Assembly: GCA_958295935.1 (NCBI GenBank) | Contig: OY282385.1 | Span: 2,459,545 to 2,523,544, forward strand | Length of the DNA: 64,000 nt | Direction: 5' to 3' | DNA from: an uncultured Dehalococcoidia bacterium | GTDB taxonomy: Bacteria; Chloroflexota; Dehalococcoidia; Lucifugimonadales; Lucifugimonadaceae | Part shown: positions 61,622 through 64,000 of the stretch, piece after piece | Numbering within the stretch: the first letter of the stretch is position 1 | Layout: each line of letters starts with the position of its first letter | The notes under the pieces: generated by a model | What the model was told of the DNA's origin: nothing | The model's database searches: none | The model's input: only the letters and a program-made list of their open reading frames with translations | Translations under genes and position numbers: made by a program

Positions 61622-62374
61622 TTGGAAGAGAACTGGTTCGTCGAGGCGGTGGACATTCGCCATGCTTATGGGGACGAGCCATCGGTGGACGGTGTTTCCT
61701 TTCGTATCGCGAAGGGGGAGGTTTATGGTCTTCTGGGTCCTAACGGCGCGGGCAAGACTACACTTATCCGCATTCTGAACACGTTGCTGCCGCCTCATGC
61801 CGGCGACGCTCTGATCGGCGGGCGTTCGGTGAGGAAAGACCCGGCGTCGGTGCGCGCCCAGATCGGGGTGTGCCCTCAAAATCTGGCCATCTACGAGGAC
61901 CTGACGGGTGTGGAGAACCTGGTGTTCTTCGGCAGGATGTCGGGGCTGTCGGGTTCGGCTGCCCGGGCCGCGGCCGATGAGTTCCTGGGTCTGGTCGGTC
62001 TCTCCGAGCGAGGAAGGGATCGGACTCGTTCCTACTCAGGCGGGATGAAGCGCCGGCTGAACCTTGCGATCGCGCTTGTAGCGCGCCCTGATCTGGTACT
62101 GCTGGATGAGCCCACCGTGGGCGTGGATCCACAGTCCCGCAACCGCATCTTCGACACGGTGGAGGCACTGAATCAGCAGGGGATGACCGTTGTGTATACG
62201 ACTCACTATATGGAAGAGGCTGACCGCCTTTGCGACCGCATCATGATCATGGACCGCGGGCGTATTGTGGGGGAGGGTACGCCTCGCGATCTCAAGGAGC
62301 CGCTTGGAGACCCTGCCGAGGTTACGCTAGAGGACGTGTTCCTTAGCCTTACGGGCCGGAATCTCCGCGACTAA
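61622..62374 (+). CDS. ABC-2 exporter ATP-binding protein
   Basis: 250 residues from TTG 61622, 5 bases after GGAGGG. Walker [27 protein letters not shown], signature [15 protein letters not shown], Walker [14 protein letters not shown] and switch His in [15 protein letters not shown]. Similar to drug/daunorubicin-type exporters. Followed by two permease genes; substrate unknown. Confidence 0.93.
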   Translation: MEENWFVEAVDIRHAYGDEPSVDGVSFRIAKGEVYGLLGPNGAGKTTLIRILNTLLPPHAGDALIGGRSVRKDPASVRAQIGVCPQNLAIYEDLTGVENLVFFGRMSGLSGSAARAAADEFLGLVGLSERGRDRTRSYSGGMKRRLNLAIALVARPDLVLLDEPTVGVDPQSRNRIFDTVEALNQQGMTVVYTTHYMEEADRLCDRIMIMDRGRIVGEGTPRDLKEPLGDPAEVTLEDVFLSLTGRNLRD

Positions 62375-62395
62375 CAGGTTTTTCGGTACAGTTCT

Positions 62396-63580
62396 ATGCC
62401 GTTCTATATGGCGCTAATCGAGATCAAGCGTTATTTCAGGGATCCTGGGGATCTGACGTTGTCTCTGGCGCTTCCCGTAGCGTTGTTGGCGCTCATGTTG
62501 GGCGCGTTCGGCGGGGACTCGTCCTTTAGCGGTACGGCTTCGATCGTGGATCTGGACGGAACGCCTGAGTCGAGGCGGCTCATCGAGATCATTGGCGCGG
62601 AGCCGGGTATAGACGTCGAACTGCTGGATGAGTCGCGGGCTGACCGGCTGCTTGCGGGCTCGTCTCGCTTGTTGGTGATGGTGGTGCACCGGGGTTACGG
62701 CGAGGGTTTGATGGGTGGAGGGGGCAGGCCATTGATCGAGTTCAGGCAACGGGGAAGCGGCGGTGACGAGGGTCTCATAGTGGCTTCGATAGTTCGGGGC
62801 GCGGTTGGGAAACAGGCGCGTGAGGCCGTAGCGCTGAGCCAGGCCCGGGTAGTAGCGGCTAGCAACGAACTCAGCGCGAGCGGGGAGGAGATAGAGCGGG
62901 CCGTCCTGGATGCGGTTGAGCGTGACAGGGAAGCGCCTATCGTGTCTGTGCGCGTGGAAGACGCAGGAGTTGGCACGCCTACGTTCAACATATTCTTTCC
63001 GGGTATTCTCACGATGATGGTTATGTTCGCGGTCACGACCAGCGCGAGCGCAATCGTGGAGGAAAAACGTGACGGCAGGCTGGAACGTCTGCTCACAACC
63101 CGTCTTGGCGTGACCGGTATCTTCATAGGGAAGTTTCTGTCCGGTCTGTCGCGCGGGTTCTTGCAGGCACTATTGCTGTGCACTCTTGGGCTGGCCGTGT
63201 TCCGCTCATTCAGTCCGGCGGACTATGGCCAGATCGTGGTTGTAACGCTGTTCCTGGCCGCGTGCGCTGCGGCGGTTGGGATGGCTATCGCCTCGGTTGC
63301 CCGGACTAGCGAGCAGGCAAATTGGGCGGGGGTGGTCGTCACCATGGTGACGGCGGTTGTAGGGGGTTCATTCTTCGAGCCTGCCGGCGGCGGAGTTCTG
63401 GACGTGATTGGTCGGATTTCGCCTGTCCGTTACGGTAACGATGCGCTGAGGGACATTTTGTCCGGCTCGGCGAATTTGGGCGGTCTGTGGGTGGAGCTTG
63501 CTGTGCTGGCAGGGGTATCAGCGGTTCTCCTTGTCATCTCTCGCCGGCTTTTCTCTGCGTTGCAAGGGGAGGCCGTGTGA
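62396..63580 (+). CDS. ABC-2 type exporter permease
   Basis: 394 residues. One N-terminal membrane span, a large extracytoplasmic loop (about residues 40-195), then five membrane segments starting with FNIFFPGILTMMVMFAVTT and the GRLERLLTTRLGVTGIFIGKF loop. This is the ABC2_membrane_3 layout typical of YhgE/drug exporters. It overlaps the next permease gene by GTGA. Confidence 0.9.
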   Translation: MPFYMALIEIKRYFRDPGDLTLSLALPVALLALMLGAFGGDSSFSGTASIVDLDGTPESRRLIEIIGAEPGIDVELLDESRADRLLAGSSRLLVMVVHRGYGEGLMGGGGRPLIEFRQRGSGGDEGLIVASIVRGAVGKQAREAVALSQARVVAASNELSASGEEIERAVLDAVERDREAPIVSVRVEDAGVGTPTFNIFFPGILTMMVMFAVTTSASAIVEEKRDGRLERLLTTRLGVTGIFIGKFLSGLSRGFLQALLLCTLGLAVFRSFSPADYGQIVVVTLFLAACAAAVGMAIASVARTSEQANWAGVVVTMVTAVVGGSFFEPAGGGVLDVIGRISPVRYGNDALRDILSGSANLGGLWVELAVLAGVSAVLLVISRRLFSALQGEAV

Positions 63581-64000
63581 CGCCCTGGATTCGGCATGCG
63601 CTGCTGATTTCGTTCAAGGATTTCACGCAATGGCGTCGAGATCTATGGGCCTTCGGCTTTTCCTTGGGATTTCCGATCGCCTTTGCGACGGCCTTCTTCT
63701 TCTTTCTGAGTCCGGCGCTGGAGTCAGGGGCGGAGGAATCTGGCGAGCCGCTTGTAGTCCACGTTTCTGCTACGTGGGAGGCCGAGGATGCATTTGGCCA
63801 GCAGATCACTGCGGGGCTTACGACATCAGATGCCGATGAGCGGATCCGTTTTGTCTGGATTTCTCATGAGGATGGGCTGCGGGATGTTAAGGAAGGTCGG
63901 ATCGACGGCTTCATTAGCTTCCCGGGGTCCTTCACCGCGGATGTTTCGCAGGGTCGAGGGTCCGAGTTGGTGGTCTTCTCCGGTGGAGATGCGCAGGCGG
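63577..64000 (+). CDS. ABC-2 type exporter permease, 5' part
   Basis: First 141 residues; the gene runs off the window. GTG start at 63577 overlapping the preceding TGA. One membrane segment near residues 23-42 (WAFGFSLGFPIAFATAFFFF), followed by the beginning of an extracytoplasmic loop, like its neighbour. Probably the second half of a heterodimeric exporter with the upstream permease and ATPase. Confidence 0.8.
   Translation, partial: MTPWIRHALLISFKDFTQWRRDLWAFGFSLGFPIAFATAFFFFLSPALESGAEESGEPLVVHVSATWEAEDAFGQQITAGLTTSDADERIRFVWISHEDGLRDVKEGRIDGFISFPGSFTADVSQGRGSELVVFSGGDAQA

Overview
The window reads as a chromosome segment of a Chloroflexota bacterium, most likely Dehalococcoidia/SAR202-like. 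This is inferred from gene style, because no rRNA is present. The supporting signs are surface lipoproteins with long Thr-Pro linkers, an ABC solute-binding protein with an ETVVVE-type repeated linker, a molybdenum hydroxylase of the xanthine dehydrogenase family, a Gld-type ABC exporter, high G+C, and many GTG/TTG starts. Most genes are ordinary housekeeping functions in short operons, broken by a few accessory patches.

Layout. 1-4.7 kb: end of a CrtC/AttH-like lipocalin gene, a flavin reductase, a membrane protein, and a lone xanthine dehydrogenase-type large subunit. 4.8-10.7 kb: a tandem duplication of [promoter region + lipoprotein + start of a sugar-epimerase-like gene]. One lipoprotein copy carries an HtrA-like protease domain and the other lacks it; a frameshifted epimerase relic lies at the junction; two intact epimerase/SDR genes follow. 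10.9-12.8 kb: a two-gene ImmA/IrrE peptidase module. 12.8-22.5 kb: Gfo/Idh/MocA oxidoreductase, tRNA-Lys, a tautomerase too short for usual ORF cut-offs, a phosphoesterase, then thiL-tsaE-tsaB-ndk, rsfS, mnmA, DinB, rnhB, yraN and a long thiE. 22.7-24.5 kb: a solitary DUF262/HNH protein. 24.8-34.4 kb: hppA (with an apparent 1-nt frameshift), pncB, pncA, mutS, a membrane protein and a cysteine desulfurase. 34.6-39.2 kb: four-gene Gld-type ABC exporter. 39.2-44.7 kb: coaE, MoxR/CbbQ-type ATPase, Nudix hydrolase and a 1121-residue VWA protein. 44.9-52.5 kb: selA, rarA, threonine aldolase, lspA-rlu-gltX. 52.8-61 kb, all on the minus strand: an amino-acid-type solute-binding protein, then an operon of oligopeptide-type solute-binding protein, GrdB-like selenoprotein, GrdE-like protein and two permeases. 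61.6 kb to the end: another ABC exporter, cut by the window edge.

The most notable item is at 57394-58776. What looks like two separate minus-strand ORFs is one gene with an in-frame TGA at 57672-57670, sitting exactly at the UGxC motif where glycine/sarcosine/betaine reductase protein B carries selenocysteine. A small hairpin with a G-rich loop lies just downstream of the TGA, as bacterial SECIS elements do, and selA is present 12 kb away. The adjacent gene is a GrdE-like partner, and both sit between parts of a peptide-type transporter. The rest of the known glycine reductase system (GrdA, GrdC, GrdD) is not in the window, so this may be an uncharacterised use of the GrdB/GrdE pair to process an imported amine or peptide.
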